A stretch of DNA of 64,000 bases, from NCBI GenBank assembly GCA_027489035.1, contig JAIYAN010000002.1, positions 32,363-96,362 on the forward strand, read 5' to 3'. Origin of the DNA: Chitinophagaceae bacterium. GTDB lineage: Bacteria; Bacteroidota; Bacteroidia; Chitinophagales; Chitinophagaceae. The translations under genes were made by a program, and so were the position numbers. Numbering within the stretch: position 1 is the stretch's first letter; the number at the start of each line of letters is the position of its first letter. The notes under the pieces were generated by a model. The model saw only the letters and a program-made list of their open reading frames with translations, was not told the origin of the DNA and did no database searches. Of this stretch, positions 52,697 through 60,842 are shown in pieces.

Positions 52697-54349
52697 ATGA
52701 AAGGATATAGATTAAAAAAACAGATTCTATTTTTATTGGGTTGTTTTGTTTTTCAATTTTGTGTAGCCCAAAATGATACTAGTGGAACTCAGGTGGTAAC
52801 TATTGTATCTGCATATAAACCTGTAGTAAAAAAAGTTGCCAAAATAAATGTATCGGCTTCAAATTTATTACCAGACTCAAATAAAAATTTGCTTCCGTAC
52901 AATGTTCCTGTACAAAATTTAATGTACATGTATCAACCCATTGTCATTAAACCGCTTGCTGTAAATAATACTGAAATGGTGAGTTTAGGAAGTAGGTATT
53001 TTGTAAAAGCAGGTTTTGGAAATTATACAACCCCAAGTATAAAAGCAAAGGCTTTATTTGGTGATGGGATTACACATTTGGTACAAGCAGATGCTGCATA
53101 TACTTCTTCAAAAGGAAAAATTACCCACCAGGATTTTTCTAATTTGAAATTGGGTGCAAACGGTTCGTATTACACCAACACACATGAAATTTATGCCGGT
53201 TTGAATTTTAATAGAAATCAATATTATTTATATGGGTATGATCATGATAGTTTTAAATACAACAAAACGGATGTGAGTAGATTGTATAATGACATTTCTT
53301 TTTCAGTGGGCATAAAAAATAAATCACCCAATGGTTTTGGGATTAATTACGATCCAAATGTTTCAGTAAATTTATTTACAGCCAAATCAATGCTTTCTGA
53401 ATTTACGTTCAAAGCAAATTTGCCAGTTGAGAAAAAAATAAATAATAAAATATCGGCTCAATTAAATGCATGGGCTGATTTAACATCATACAATTCAAAA
53501 AGTGTAATATCTGATAGCATCAAAATAAAAAACAACATTCTTGGGGTTTCACCCAACATAAAATATGCATCAAAAATTGTTCAGATTTCTGGAGGATTTA
53601 ATGTAATCTCCAACAACGGAAAAATCTTGATACAACCGAATGTTTATGGTGAGATGCCATTAAAAAAACAAAAATTTTTATTACAAGCGGGTTGGATAGG
53701 GCATGTTCAAAAAAATACATTTAGAAATCTATCCGCACAAAATCCTTACTTGAATAATATAAATAAACAAGTAAACACCACCGAAACGGAAATTTATGGT
53801 GGTATAAAATCAAATATTGGAAAGTATGTTGTTTTTTCTGCCAAAGCAGGATTTGTGCGTTATCGCGATTTCCAATTTTATATGAATGACACGTCAAGTA
53901 TTGCCAATTATAAATCGTTTGTAATGTCTGATGAATCTCGTTTAAATAATTTCAGATTACATGGTGATTTAAGTTATCATCTTAGAAATCGAATTCAATT
54001 GAATGCTGGGATCACAATCAACGGATACACCGGAATGAAAACAAATGAAAAAGCATGGAATACCATACCTGCAGAATTTAACGCTTCAGCAATCTGGAAC
54101 ATTAATGAACTAGTGCAAATAACAAGTTCGTTTTACTTTTTTAGTGGCGGTAGTTATTTAGACAGTACCAAAAAAGCGGAGACTTTTACAGGTGCCGCAG
54201 ATTTCAGTATTGGTTCAACTTATAAGATTAATAAACGCTTCAGTGCATTTTTGGATATAAATAATATCTTTGGACAAAAATATGAACGTTGGCATAATTA
54301 CCAAGTGTATGGTATCAATGCTATTTTAGGCGTTTGCTATCGTTACTAA
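52697..54349 (+). CDS. Outer-membrane beta-barrel protein (TonB-receptor-like barrel without plug)
   Basis: This 550-residue exported protein has a signal peptide around residues 6-24 (KKQILFLLGCFVFQFCVAQ), a short periplasmic lead (VVTIVSAYKPVVKKVAKINVS), and then about 450 residues of alternating strands. It ends in a barrel-terminal pattern, LDINNIFGQKYERWHNYQVYGINAILGVCYRY in two strands, with the aromatic C-terminal Tyr expected by the BAM machinery. No plug domain or TonB box is evident, so it is not a classical receptor. It lies between the TPR gene and the HU-like gene (10 bp before the latter), suggesting a joint envelope function. Confidence 0.8.
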   Translation: MKGYRLKKQILFLLGCFVFQFCVAQNDTSGTQVVTIVSAYKPVVKKVAKINVSASNLLPDSNKNLLPYNVPVQNLMYMYQPIVIKPLAVNNTEMVSLGSRYFVKAGFGNYTTPSIKAKALFGDGITHLVQADAAYTSSKGKITHQDFSNLKLGANGSYYTNTHEIYAGLNFNRNQYYLYGYDHDSFKYNKTDVSRLYNDISFSVGIKNKSPNGFGINYDPNVSVNLFTAKSMLSEFTFKANLPVEKKINNKISAQLNAWADLTSYNSKSVISDSIKIKNNILGVSPNIKYASKIVQISGGFNVISNNGKILIQPNVYGEMPLKKQKFLLQAGWIGHVQKNTFRNLSAQNPYLNNINKQVNTTETEIYGGIKSNIGKYVVFSAKAGFVRYRDFQFYMNDTSSIANYKSFVMSDESRLNNFRLHGDLSYHLRNRIQLNAGITINGYTGMKTNEKAWNTIPAEFNASAIWNINELVQITSSFYFFSGGSYLDSTKKAETFTGAADFSIGSTYKINKRFSAFLDINNIFGQKYERWHNYQVYGINAILGVCYRY

Positions 54350-54358
54350 TCATTGCTT

Positions 54359-55006
54359 ATGTTGATTGAAGATTTAATAGAATCATACTTATTAAGAAAT
54401 CAATTTTGTCCATTGCCAAAACTAGGGACACTTGTAGTGTATGAAAACAATGCACAAATTGAAATTGTTAACAAGCAAATTGAATCTCCTAAATTAGAAA
54501 TTAAATTCGAGAAACATCAAACTTCAGAAGTTGATTTTATACATTTTATTGCAAAGAAAAAATCAGTAAACTATGATGAAGCAAATACGTTGTTGGTCGA
54601 TTTTTGCAACAACATTTCTGCTTTAAATAATTTTTCAGAAATAATAATAAATCAAACAGGTCGATTTTTTGTAAATAAAGATGGCGAATTGTCTTTTCAT
54701 CAAAATGAAATTGCCATTGAATTTTTTCCTACAGTTGAAGCAAATCGAGTTACGCATCCAAATCGATCTCATTCTATTCTAGTTGGAGATCAGGAAAGGA
54801 AAGCCATTTTCGAAAAATCAAAAACTGAAAATGCCAGTAAAGTTGCGAAGAAGTTATGGTGGATTAGCGCAATTATTTTGTTCTTGATAGGAATTGGAAT
54901 ATGCATTTTTGCTTATCAAACTGATTTCAAAGGCTATTTTTGGAAAAATAATAATAAGATACAACCCGTTAATCCTGTAAATACTTACCAAGTTATTCAA
55001 AAGTAA
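54359..55006 (+). CDS. HU-CCDC81-like domain membrane protein without SPOR domain
   Basis: This 215-residue protein starts at the ATG 54359 (MLIEDLIESYLLRNQFCPLPKLG); a TTG six bases upstream is also in frame. Residues 1 to about 120 match the bacterial HU-CCDC81-type domain by its opening helix, PKLGTLVV strand and NQTGRFFVNKDGELSFHQNE. A transmembrane helix lies near residues 164-188 (KKLWWISAIILFLIGIGICIF). Bacteroidota relatives often carry a peptidoglycan-binding SPOR domain beyond the helix; here only about 25 residues follow. Role unknown; it may bind DNA or a cytoskeletal partner at the membrane. Confidence 0.68.
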   Translation: MLIEDLIESYLLRNQFCPLPKLGTLVVYENNAQIEIVNKQIESPKLEIKFEKHQTSEVDFIHFIAKKKSVNYDEANTLLVDFCNNISALNNFSEIIINQTGRFFVNKDGELSFHQNEIAIEFFPTVEANRVTHPNRSHSILVGDQERKAIFEKSKTENASKVAKKLWWISAIILFLIGIGICIFAYQTDFKGYFWKNNNKIQPVNPVNTYQVIQK

Positions 55007-55020
55007 ATCCAATTTCAAAA

Positions 55021-55911
55021 ATGATTAAATATACGTCTTGTCCTATTTGCAATGCTGGTTGTATCAGAGCCGATTTAGTAGCTAAGGATTATACAGTTAG
55101 CAATGAGGATTTTAATATCTGGGCATGTGATAATTGTGATTTAAAATATACAGACGAAGTTCCTGATCAGAAAGAAATAGGTAAATACTATCAATCTTCA
55201 AATTACATCTCACATTCTGATACAAAAGTTGGATTTATAAACAAAATGTATCACAAAGTTAGAACCCATACCTTAAAAACAAAACGGAAATTGGTTGAAA
55301 AAATGACCAATAAATCCAAAGGTGAGATTCTTGATATTGGTTGTGGAACTGGTGCTTTTTTAAATAATATGCAACAAGCGGGTTGGCGTATTACAGGATT
55401 AGAACCAGATGACAATGCAGCTAAAACAGCAAAGACATTATATAATATTTCTGCAAAAGCACCTGAAGAATTGTTTTTACTACCTGCAAATAATTTTGAC
55501 GCCATTACGATGTGGCATGTTTTGGAACACGTACATCAATTACACGAATACATCAAGCAATTAAAAAACCTAATTAAATCCGATGGCGTGATTTTTATAG
55601 CCGTTCCAAACTATCAATCTTACGATGCTGAAGTTTATGGTGCACATTGGGCTGCTTATGATGTTCCTCGCCATTTATACCATTTCTCTCCCAAATCAAT
55701 GGAAAAGTTGGTTTCTTTGCATGGACTAAAAATTAAAACCCATAAACCCATGTGGTTTGATAGTTTTTATGTAAGCATGCTAAGCGAAAAATATAAAAAC
55801 AACAAAAACAACATTATAAAAGCCGCATTAATAGGACTTATTTCAAATTTTAATGCAGTTTTTAATACAAAGAAATGCAGTTCAATTATTTACGTAATTG
55901 AAAATAAGTAG
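55021..55911 (+). CDS. Class I SAM-dependent methyltransferase with N-terminal zinc-ribbon-like motif
   Basis: This 296-residue methyltransferase of the Methyltransf_23 type begins with a CPICNAGC...CDNCDLKY four-cysteine cluster in residues 8-43 that probably binds zinc. The SAM motif is GEILDIGCGTGAFLNNMQQAG (split over positions about 102-122), followed by GLEPDDNAAK and the post-motif MWHVLEHVHQL. Such enzymes methylate sugars, lipids or quinone precursors; the target is unknown. The gene is 14 bp after the HU-like gene and convergent with the M13 peptidase gene. Confidence 0.87.
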   Translation: MIKYTSCPICNAGCIRADLVAKDYTVSNEDFNIWACDNCDLKYTDEVPDQKEIGKYYQSSNYISHSDTKVGFINKMYHKVRTHTLKTKRKLVEKMTNKSKGEILDIGCGTGAFLNNMQQAGWRITGLEPDDNAAKTAKTLYNISAKAPEELFLLPANNFDAITMWHVLEHVHQLHEYIKQLKNLIKSDGVIFIAVPNYQSYDAEVYGAHWAAYDVPRHLYHFSPKSMEKLVSLHGLKIKTHKPMWFDSFYVSMLSEKYKNNKNNIIKAALIGLISNFNAVFNTKKCSSIIYVIENK

Positions 55912-55933
55912 ACTGCAATTTCCTCAAGTTTAA

Positions 55934-57964
55934 TTACCAAATCCTTACCCTTAAACTATCTGCAACATACATTGGGCTGCCTGGTTTAATATTAAATGTG
56001 GTATAAAATTCATCCACATCTACAAAAGGCCCGTTCACGCGATATTTTGCTGGAGAATGCACATCTGTCATTAATCTGTTTTTAAGTTGTTCTTCTCTGA
56101 TATGACCTAACCAACCTAAAGCATAACCTAAAAAATAACGTTGCATCGGCGTGTAACCTGCAATTGATTTGCCTTCTTTAAATTGTTTTGTTTTCTTAAA
56201 CGCTTCTATTCCCAATAAAATACCGCCCAAGTCGGCAATATTTTCACCAAGGGTAGCTTTACCGTTGATGTGATAACCTTTAACCGGTTCAAATGCATCA
56301 AATTGCTTAACCATTACATTTGCTTTTTTAGTAAAAGATTCCTCATCAGATTTTTGCCACCAGCTTACTAGATTTCCTTTTTCGTCAAATTGACGACCTT
56401 CATCATCGAAGCCATGTGTAATCTCATGTCCGATGGTACTAGCGCCACCATATCCATAAACAACGGCATCATCTACTTCTTCATCCCTATATCCTGGAAT
56501 GGTAAAAATACCTGCGGGAAGTACAATTTCATTATTGCTTGGGTTGTAGTAAGCGTTGTAGGTTTGAGGCGTCATATCCCACTCATTTCTGTCTACTGGT
56601 TTTCCTAGTTTACTATACTCATAGTTATGCCACCACAATCTCGAATTCATGTAATTTTTAGCAAAACTTTCTGTGCCAATATCCATTCCTGAAAAATCCT
56701 TCCATTTGTCTGGATAACCTACTTTGCTTTTCATGGTAGATAATTTCAGATAAGCTTTTTGTTTGGTACTGTCACTCATCCAATCCAATTTTGAAATTCT
56801 ATCTTTTAATGCCATCTTAATGTCATCTACCATTACGGTGTATCTTTTTTTCGCTGTTTCATTGAAGAATTCTTTTACATACAATTGGCCAAGTAATTCA
56901 CCCATTGCAGATTCTTCCATTTGGATAACGCGTTTCCATCTTGGTTTTCTAACTTTTGCCCCGCTGAATAATTTTGAAAAATTAAAACTAGCAAGACCAT
57001 AACTATCGGGCAATACAGCAGCATAATCATTAATTAGATTGAATTTGATATAGCTTTTCCAATCTGATAACGGAACTGTTTTTAAAAGAGCGTTTAACGT
57101 TGTAAAAAACTCGGGTTGTCCTACAATTATAGAATCTATTTTCTTAACCCCCAATTGATTTAAGTAATTCGTCCAATTGATATTTGACGTCTTTTTATTT
57201 AAATCAGTTATCGAAATTTTATTATAGTTTTTATATGGATCTCTTAAATCTTCCATTTTTCTAGAAGCATTTGCCAATTTCGTTTCGAGCGCTAAAATAT
57301 TATTTGCAGATGCTTTTGCGTTCATTGCATTCTCGCCCGACATGGTTAAGATGGTTTCAATATGCTTGATGTATTTTTCCCTAATGTCTGCAGTAGTTGA
57401 ATCCGTTTTGAAATAATATTCACGTTCTGGCAAACCCAAGCCACCCTGATAAATTTGATAAGCCATGGCTTCACTATTTTTAGCATCCTGAGCCACGTAA
57501 TCAGAGAAAAGTGTACTTGATCCAATTTGTTTTAATTCAGCAACAACATTGATTAAACTGTTTAAATCATTGATGTTATTTATTTTGTCCAATTTTGATT
57601 GTATTGGTTTCAAACCATCTTTTTCGATTTTTATAGAATCCATTGCTGTACTCCAGAAATCACCAATCATTTGATTCGCACTGCCTTTTTTATCTTTATT
57701 TTCTGCTGCTTTTACAGAGATTTCTTTAAGGCGCTTCATGTTTTCTTCCATCACTAAATTGCCAATTCCCCATGATGATTGCTCTTCAGGAATTGGGTTG
57801 TTTTTAATCCATCCTCCGTTTGCAAAATCAAAAAAATCATTCTCCGGCTTTACGGTTGAATCGATATTAACTAAAACTACATCTGGTTTTACGGATTCTT
57901 TTTCTGAATTATTGCATGAATATAAAAAGCTGCAAATTGACAATGATAGAAGTACCTTTTTCAT
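55934..57964 (-). CDS. M13 family (neprilysin/PepO-like) zinc metallopeptidase lipoprotein
   Basis: This 676-residue zinc endopeptidase cleaves oligopeptides at the cell envelope. The N-terminus MKKVLLSLSICSFLYSCNNS is a lipoprotein signal with the lipidated Cys at about residue 17. The catalytic HExxH motif is GHEITHGFDDEGRQFD, and the third ligand Glu is in GENIADLGGI. NAYYNPSNNEIVLPAGI is the M13-specific substrate segment upstream. The length is normal for bacterial M13. With the S46 peptidase it supports peptide use as a nutrient source. It is divergent from the TrmH gene. Confidence 0.94.
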   Translation of the reverse strand: MKKVLLSLSICSFLYSCNNSEKESVKPDVVLVNIDSTVKPENDFFDFANGGWIKNNPIPEEQSSWGIGNLVMEENMKRLKEISVKAAENKDKKGSANQMIGDFWSTAMDSIKIEKDGLKPIQSKLDKINNINDLNSLINVVAELKQIGSSTLFSDYVAQDAKNSEAMAYQIYQGGLGLPEREYYFKTDSTTADIREKYIKHIETILTMSGENAMNAKASANNILALETKLANASRKMEDLRDPYKNYNKISITDLNKKTSNINWTNYLNQLGVKKIDSIIVGQPEFFTTLNALLKTVPLSDWKSYIKFNLINDYAAVLPDSYGLASFNFSKLFSGAKVRKPRWKRVIQMEESAMGELLGQLYVKEFFNETAKKRYTVMVDDIKMALKDRISKLDWMSDSTKQKAYLKLSTMKSKVGYPDKWKDFSGMDIGTESFAKNYMNSRLWWHNYEYSKLGKPVDRNEWDMTPQTYNAYYNPSNNEIVLPAGIFTIPGYRDEEVDDAVVYGYGGASTIGHEITHGFDDEGRQFDEKGNLVSWWQKSDEESFTKKANVMVKQFDAFEPVKGYHINGKATLGENIADLGGILLGIEAFKKTKQFKEGKSIAGYTPMQRYFLGYALGWLGHIREEQLKNRLMTDVHSPAKYRVNGPFVDVDEFYTTFNIKPGSPMYVADSLRVRIW

Positions 57965-57972
57965 GTGTATAA

Positions 57973-58015
57973 ATGTTTGGTGTTTATAGTTTGTTTTTTA
58001 TAGTTTGTTGTTTGG
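57973..58015. repeat. TTTGGTGTTT word repeat upstream of the M13 gene
   Basis: TGTTTGGTGTTTATAGTTTG and then TTTGTTGTTTGGTGTTTTC: tandem TTTGGTGTTT/TATAGTTTG words like those forming the inverted repeat at 19337-19489. They lie directly upstream of the M13 peptidase start codon. Confidence 0.45.
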
Positions 58016-58054
58016 TGTTTTCAAGAAAAAGCCACTATGGTTAAATGATTTCAA

Positions 58055-58096
58055 CATTAAACCATTAAACTTTTAAACCAGCGAAGCGTTTTAAAT
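58055..58096 (-). repeat. Dispersed intergenic repeat, inverted copy
   Basis: ATTAAACCATTAAACTTTT is followed by AAACCAGCGAAGCGTTTTAA: a clear copy of the repeat family in the orientation found at 6698-6752. It lies between the divergently transcribed M13 and TrmH genes. Confidence 0.75.
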
Positions 58097-58213
58097 ATTT
58101 TCCTAACCAACAATCATCTAAATTAATCAATCATTTTTTGTTTGAAAAATTAAAATTGTTACCAATAATGGTAAAGCTGTGCGTAAATAAAAAACAATTG
58201 TATTTTCGCAAAT

Positions 58214-58807
58214 ATGACACCAGAAAGAAACGAAAGACTTACATCTGTATTAAATAAACGTCAGATGAATTTAACTGTTGTATTGGAAAACGTGAGTGAT
58301 CCACACAATATTTCAGCGGTAATGCGCACATGTGATGCTGTGGGTATTCAAGAGATTTATATTTTAAATTCTATTATTCCATTGCATAAGAAATGGGGTG
58401 CTAAAAGCAGTTCCAGTGCATCTAAATGGTTGACTATTCATCAGTTTACCGATGTGCAAACTTGTTTTGAAGCACTTCGAAAAAAATACGATAAAATTTA
58501 CACCACGCATTTAAGTTCTGATGCCGTTGATTTGTATGACATGAATTTAACGGAGAAAGTGGCACTAGTTTTTGGCAATGAACACAGTGGCGTAACTGAA
58601 GAATTAATTGGATTGGCAGATGGAAATTTCATTATACCTCAAGTTGGCATCATAAAATCACTCAATATTTCGGTAGCATGTGCTGTAAGTGTGTATGAGG
58701 CATTCAGACAAAAAACAATTGCAGGACATTATAATCAACCACAAATTGTAGGGGCGGATCTAGAATCACTCCGAACAAGTTGGGGTTTTTTAAATGAGGA
58801 CACTTAA
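58214..58807 (+). CDS. TrmH/SpoU-type RNA 2'-O-methyltransferase
   Basis: This 197-residue SPOUT-class methyltransferase is probably the tRNA Gm18 methyltransferase TrmH. The three SpoU motifs are present: LENVSDPHNISAVMRTCDA (motif 1, Asn-Arg), ALVFGNEHSGVTEEL (motif 2) and IPQVGIIKSLNISVACAVSVYEAF (motif 3, trefoil knot). The size and short N-terminal extension fit TrmH better than the rRNA enzyme RlmB. A TATTTTCG box lies only 5 bp before the ATG, so the transcript may have a very short leader. Confidence 0.88.
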   Translation: MTPERNERLTSVLNKRQMNLTVVLENVSDPHNISAVMRTCDAVGIQEIYILNSIIPLHKKWGAKSSSSASKWLTIHQFTDVQTCFEALRKKYDKIYTTHLSSDAVDLYDMNLTEKVALVFGNEHSGVTEELIGLADGNFIIPQVGIIKSLNISVACAVSVYEAFRQKTIAGHYNQPQIVGADLESLRTSWGFLNEDT

Positions 58808-58837
58808 TTAATCTCGCATAATTAAAAAAATATCTAC

Positions 58838-59485
58838 TTGTATATATTAAACAACGAAATTATTTTTCCTTCAGTTGATTTAGCTGATGAAGATGGACTT
58901 GTGGCTGTTGGCGGAGATTTATCTGTTGAACGTTTATTGCTAGCTTATAAAAACGGCATTTTCCCCTGGTATAATGAAGATGAGCCTATTCAATGGTGGA
59001 GTCTCGACCCAAGATGTGTTTTATTCCCTAAAAAACTTAAAATTTCCAAAAGCATGAAACAAGTTTTGCAAAATGGAAGGTTTAGGTTCACCAGCAACAA
59101 AGCTTTTGAGCAAGTAATCGTGGCTTGTAAAACAGTTACCAGAAAAGATGAACAGGGGACATGGATAAATAACGACATTGTTGAGGCGTACACAAAAATG
59201 CATCAACTTGGTTATGCCATTAGCGGTGAAGCATGGCATGAAGGAAAACTAGTTGGCGGTTTATATGGAATTAAAATAGGAAAAGTGTTTTACGGTGAAA
59301 GCATGTTTTCTACTCAGTCTAACGCGAGCAAATTCGCTTTTATAAATTTGATTCAAAAACTACAAATACAAGGTCTTGAACTTATAGATTGTCAAATGAA
59401 AACAGATCACATGATTAGTTTAGGTGCTGAAATGATTTCAAGAAGTTCATTTGGTAAGTTATTAAATAGTTTGACTAATATTTAA
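58838..59485 (+). CDS. aat: Leucyl/phenylalanyl-tRNA-protein transferase (TTG start)
   Basis: This 215-residue aminoacyl-tRNA-protein transferase adds Leu or Phe to proteins with N-terminal Arg or Lys, marking them for ClpSAP degradation (N-end rule). The signature GIFPWYNEDEPIQWWSLDPR near residues 46-65 and VGGLYGIKIGKVFYGESMFS near 143-162 are diagnostic. The start is TTG at 58838, encoding the conserved opening YILNNEIIFPSVDLADEDG; no ATG is available nearby. It lies 30 bp after the TrmH gene. Confidence 0.93.
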   Translation: MYILNNEIIFPSVDLADEDGLVAVGGDLSVERLLLAYKNGIFPWYNEDEPIQWWSLDPRCVLFPKKLKISKSMKQVLQNGRFRFTSNKAFEQVIVACKTVTRKDEQGTWINNDIVEAYTKMHQLGYAISGEAWHEGKLVGGLYGIKIGKVFYGESMFSTQSNASKFAFINLIQKLQIQGLELIDCQMKTDHMISLGAEMISRSSFGKLLNSLTNI

Positions 59486-59573
59486 AATCGGTTTCTACTT
59501 TTTAAATTTAGAATAAATACAATTAGATGTTTAATTTATTTTGCCTATTTTTAACGGCTTAAATAAAAAAAAC

Positions 59574-60473
59574 ATGTTGATAATCAATCGCTTTTTAAAA
59601 ATCATACCAATTGTAGTTGTCTTATTTTTTACGGCATGTAGCAAAGATGATATTTTAGTTGAAACTACAAATCCTGTAGGAGCGCCAATAATTGTAGCAC
59701 CTGTAGCACCACCAACATTTGCTACAGACAGTACCCTAATTATGGGAAATCCGAGCAGTGCAACAACAAACCCTGCTGATTTTACCAATTATCTTTTACG
59801 TGAAGGATATTATTCAGTTTCATACAATCGCGAAAGAGGTATCCCAAATTGGGTAAGTTGGCATACGGCTAATACTGATTTAGGTTCTGTTCCAAGACAA
59901 GATGATTTTAGAGCAAATCCAAGTTTACCTGCTGGATGGTATCAAGTAGATAATTTATCATACAGTACATCAGGTTTTGATAGAGGCCATATGTGTCCAT
60001 CTGCTGATAGAACATCAACTATTGTTGCCAACTCTTCTACTTTTTTAATGACTAACATCATTCCACAATCTCCTCAAAACAATCAAATTACTTGGGCAGG
60101 ATTAGAAGATTATTGTAGAAATCTTGTGTCTGCAGGCAACGAATTATATATTATTTCAGGAGCTTATGGCGAAGGTGGTAGTACCACAAATGGAGGTTTA
60201 CAAGCGTCAATAAACAACGGAAGGGTAGTAGTACCTGCTAAACTTTGGAAAGTAATTGTTGTGTTATCAAATGGTTCAAACGATTTGAATCGTGTAAATA
60301 CAAATACCCGTGTTATTAGTGTCGTTATGCCAAATATAGAAACGGTTAACGCTGATTGGAGAACTTACCGCAACTCTGTAGATTTTATTGAGCAAGAAAC
60401 TGGCTACGAATTGTTGTCTAACGTAGCAACTGGAATTCAAAATACAATCGAAGCTAGAATAGATAATCAATAG
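59574..60473 (+). CDS. DNA/RNA non-specific endonuclease, lipoprotein
   Basis: This 299-residue nuclease is of the NUC1/Serratia family (beta-beta-alpha metal fold). The start at 59574 gives a lipoprotein signal (MLIINRFLKIIPIVVVLFFT followed by the lipobox TAC), so the enzyme is surface- or periplasm-anchored. A Pro/Ala-rich spacer follows. The catalytic motif is FDRGHMCPSADRT (His general base) and the metal-binding Asn is in MTNIIPQSPQNNQITWAGLE. It probably degrades extracellular nucleic acid for nutrient or self-protection. A strong terminator follows at 60499. Confidence 0.91.
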   Translation: MLIINRFLKIIPIVVVLFFTACSKDDILVETTNPVGAPIIVAPVAPPTFATDSTLIMGNPSSATTNPADFTNYLLREGYYSVSYNRERGIPNWVSWHTANTDLGSVPRQDDFRANPSLPAGWYQVDNLSYSTSGFDRGHMCPSADRTSTIVANSSTFLMTNIIPQSPQNNQITWAGLEDYCRNLVSAGNELYIISGAYGEGGSTTNGGLQASINNGRVVVPAKLWKVIVVLSNGSNDLNRVNTNTRVISVVMPNIETVNADWRTYRNSVDFIEQETGYELLSNVATGIQNTIEARIDNQ

Positions 60474-60498
60474 ATTTTAAAATATTTCTATTTAAGTT

Positions 60499-60532
60499 AA
60501 TATGCATAAACATTATTTATGCATATTTTTTT
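60499..60532 (+). terminator. Rho-independent terminator after the nuclease gene
   Basis: A perfect 12 bp stem (AATATGCATAAA and its complement) with a five-base loop is followed directly by a T-run; the stem itself is AT-rich. It lies 26 bp after the nuclease stop codon. Confidence 0.8.
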
Positions 60533-60842
60533 GCTTTTTATTTTTTTTTGAATGAATAGAATTCATATTTCTTTACAATAATTTGAAATGTTATTACGTT
60601 TATCTTTTTTTATCAAAGTAAATATTGAAATATAGACCTATAACTTATACTACTATCTGCCAATCAGAATTGCTTAAACAAGTCCCTTCATTTTCTACTT
60701 TGAATATCAATTTCTTTTAATAAAACTTCAAATGTTAAAAAAAGTCACTGATTTTTTTTCATTAACATAATAATTGGATAAATCTTTCGTTAATAGTTCA
60801 TCCTATTAACCGTCACACTATGTGACAATATCCAATTTACCG
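60533..60842. other. 310 bp AT-rich leader region of the surface-protein gene
   Basis: No gene is seen. The region holds long T- and A-rich tracts and, near its right end, a 15 bp palindrome at 60812-60826. It should contain the promoter of the large WG/PKD gene, but I cannot point to a convincing -33/-7 pair. Confidence 0.55.
60812..60826. promoter_or_regulatory. Possible operator palindrome
   Basis: GTCACACTATGTGAC has two perfect 6-base half-sites around a 3-base centre, 16 bp before the start codon of the WG/PKD gene. It recalls the half-sites of CRP/FNR-family regulators, although in the opposite half-site order, and its location would overlap the transcript leader. Functional meaning is inference. 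Confidence 0.35.

Noticed and set aside
52697..54349. Classical TonB-dependent receptor
   Set aside because: There is no plug domain, no TonB box and the length (550) is too short; only the barrel-like end resembles a receptor.
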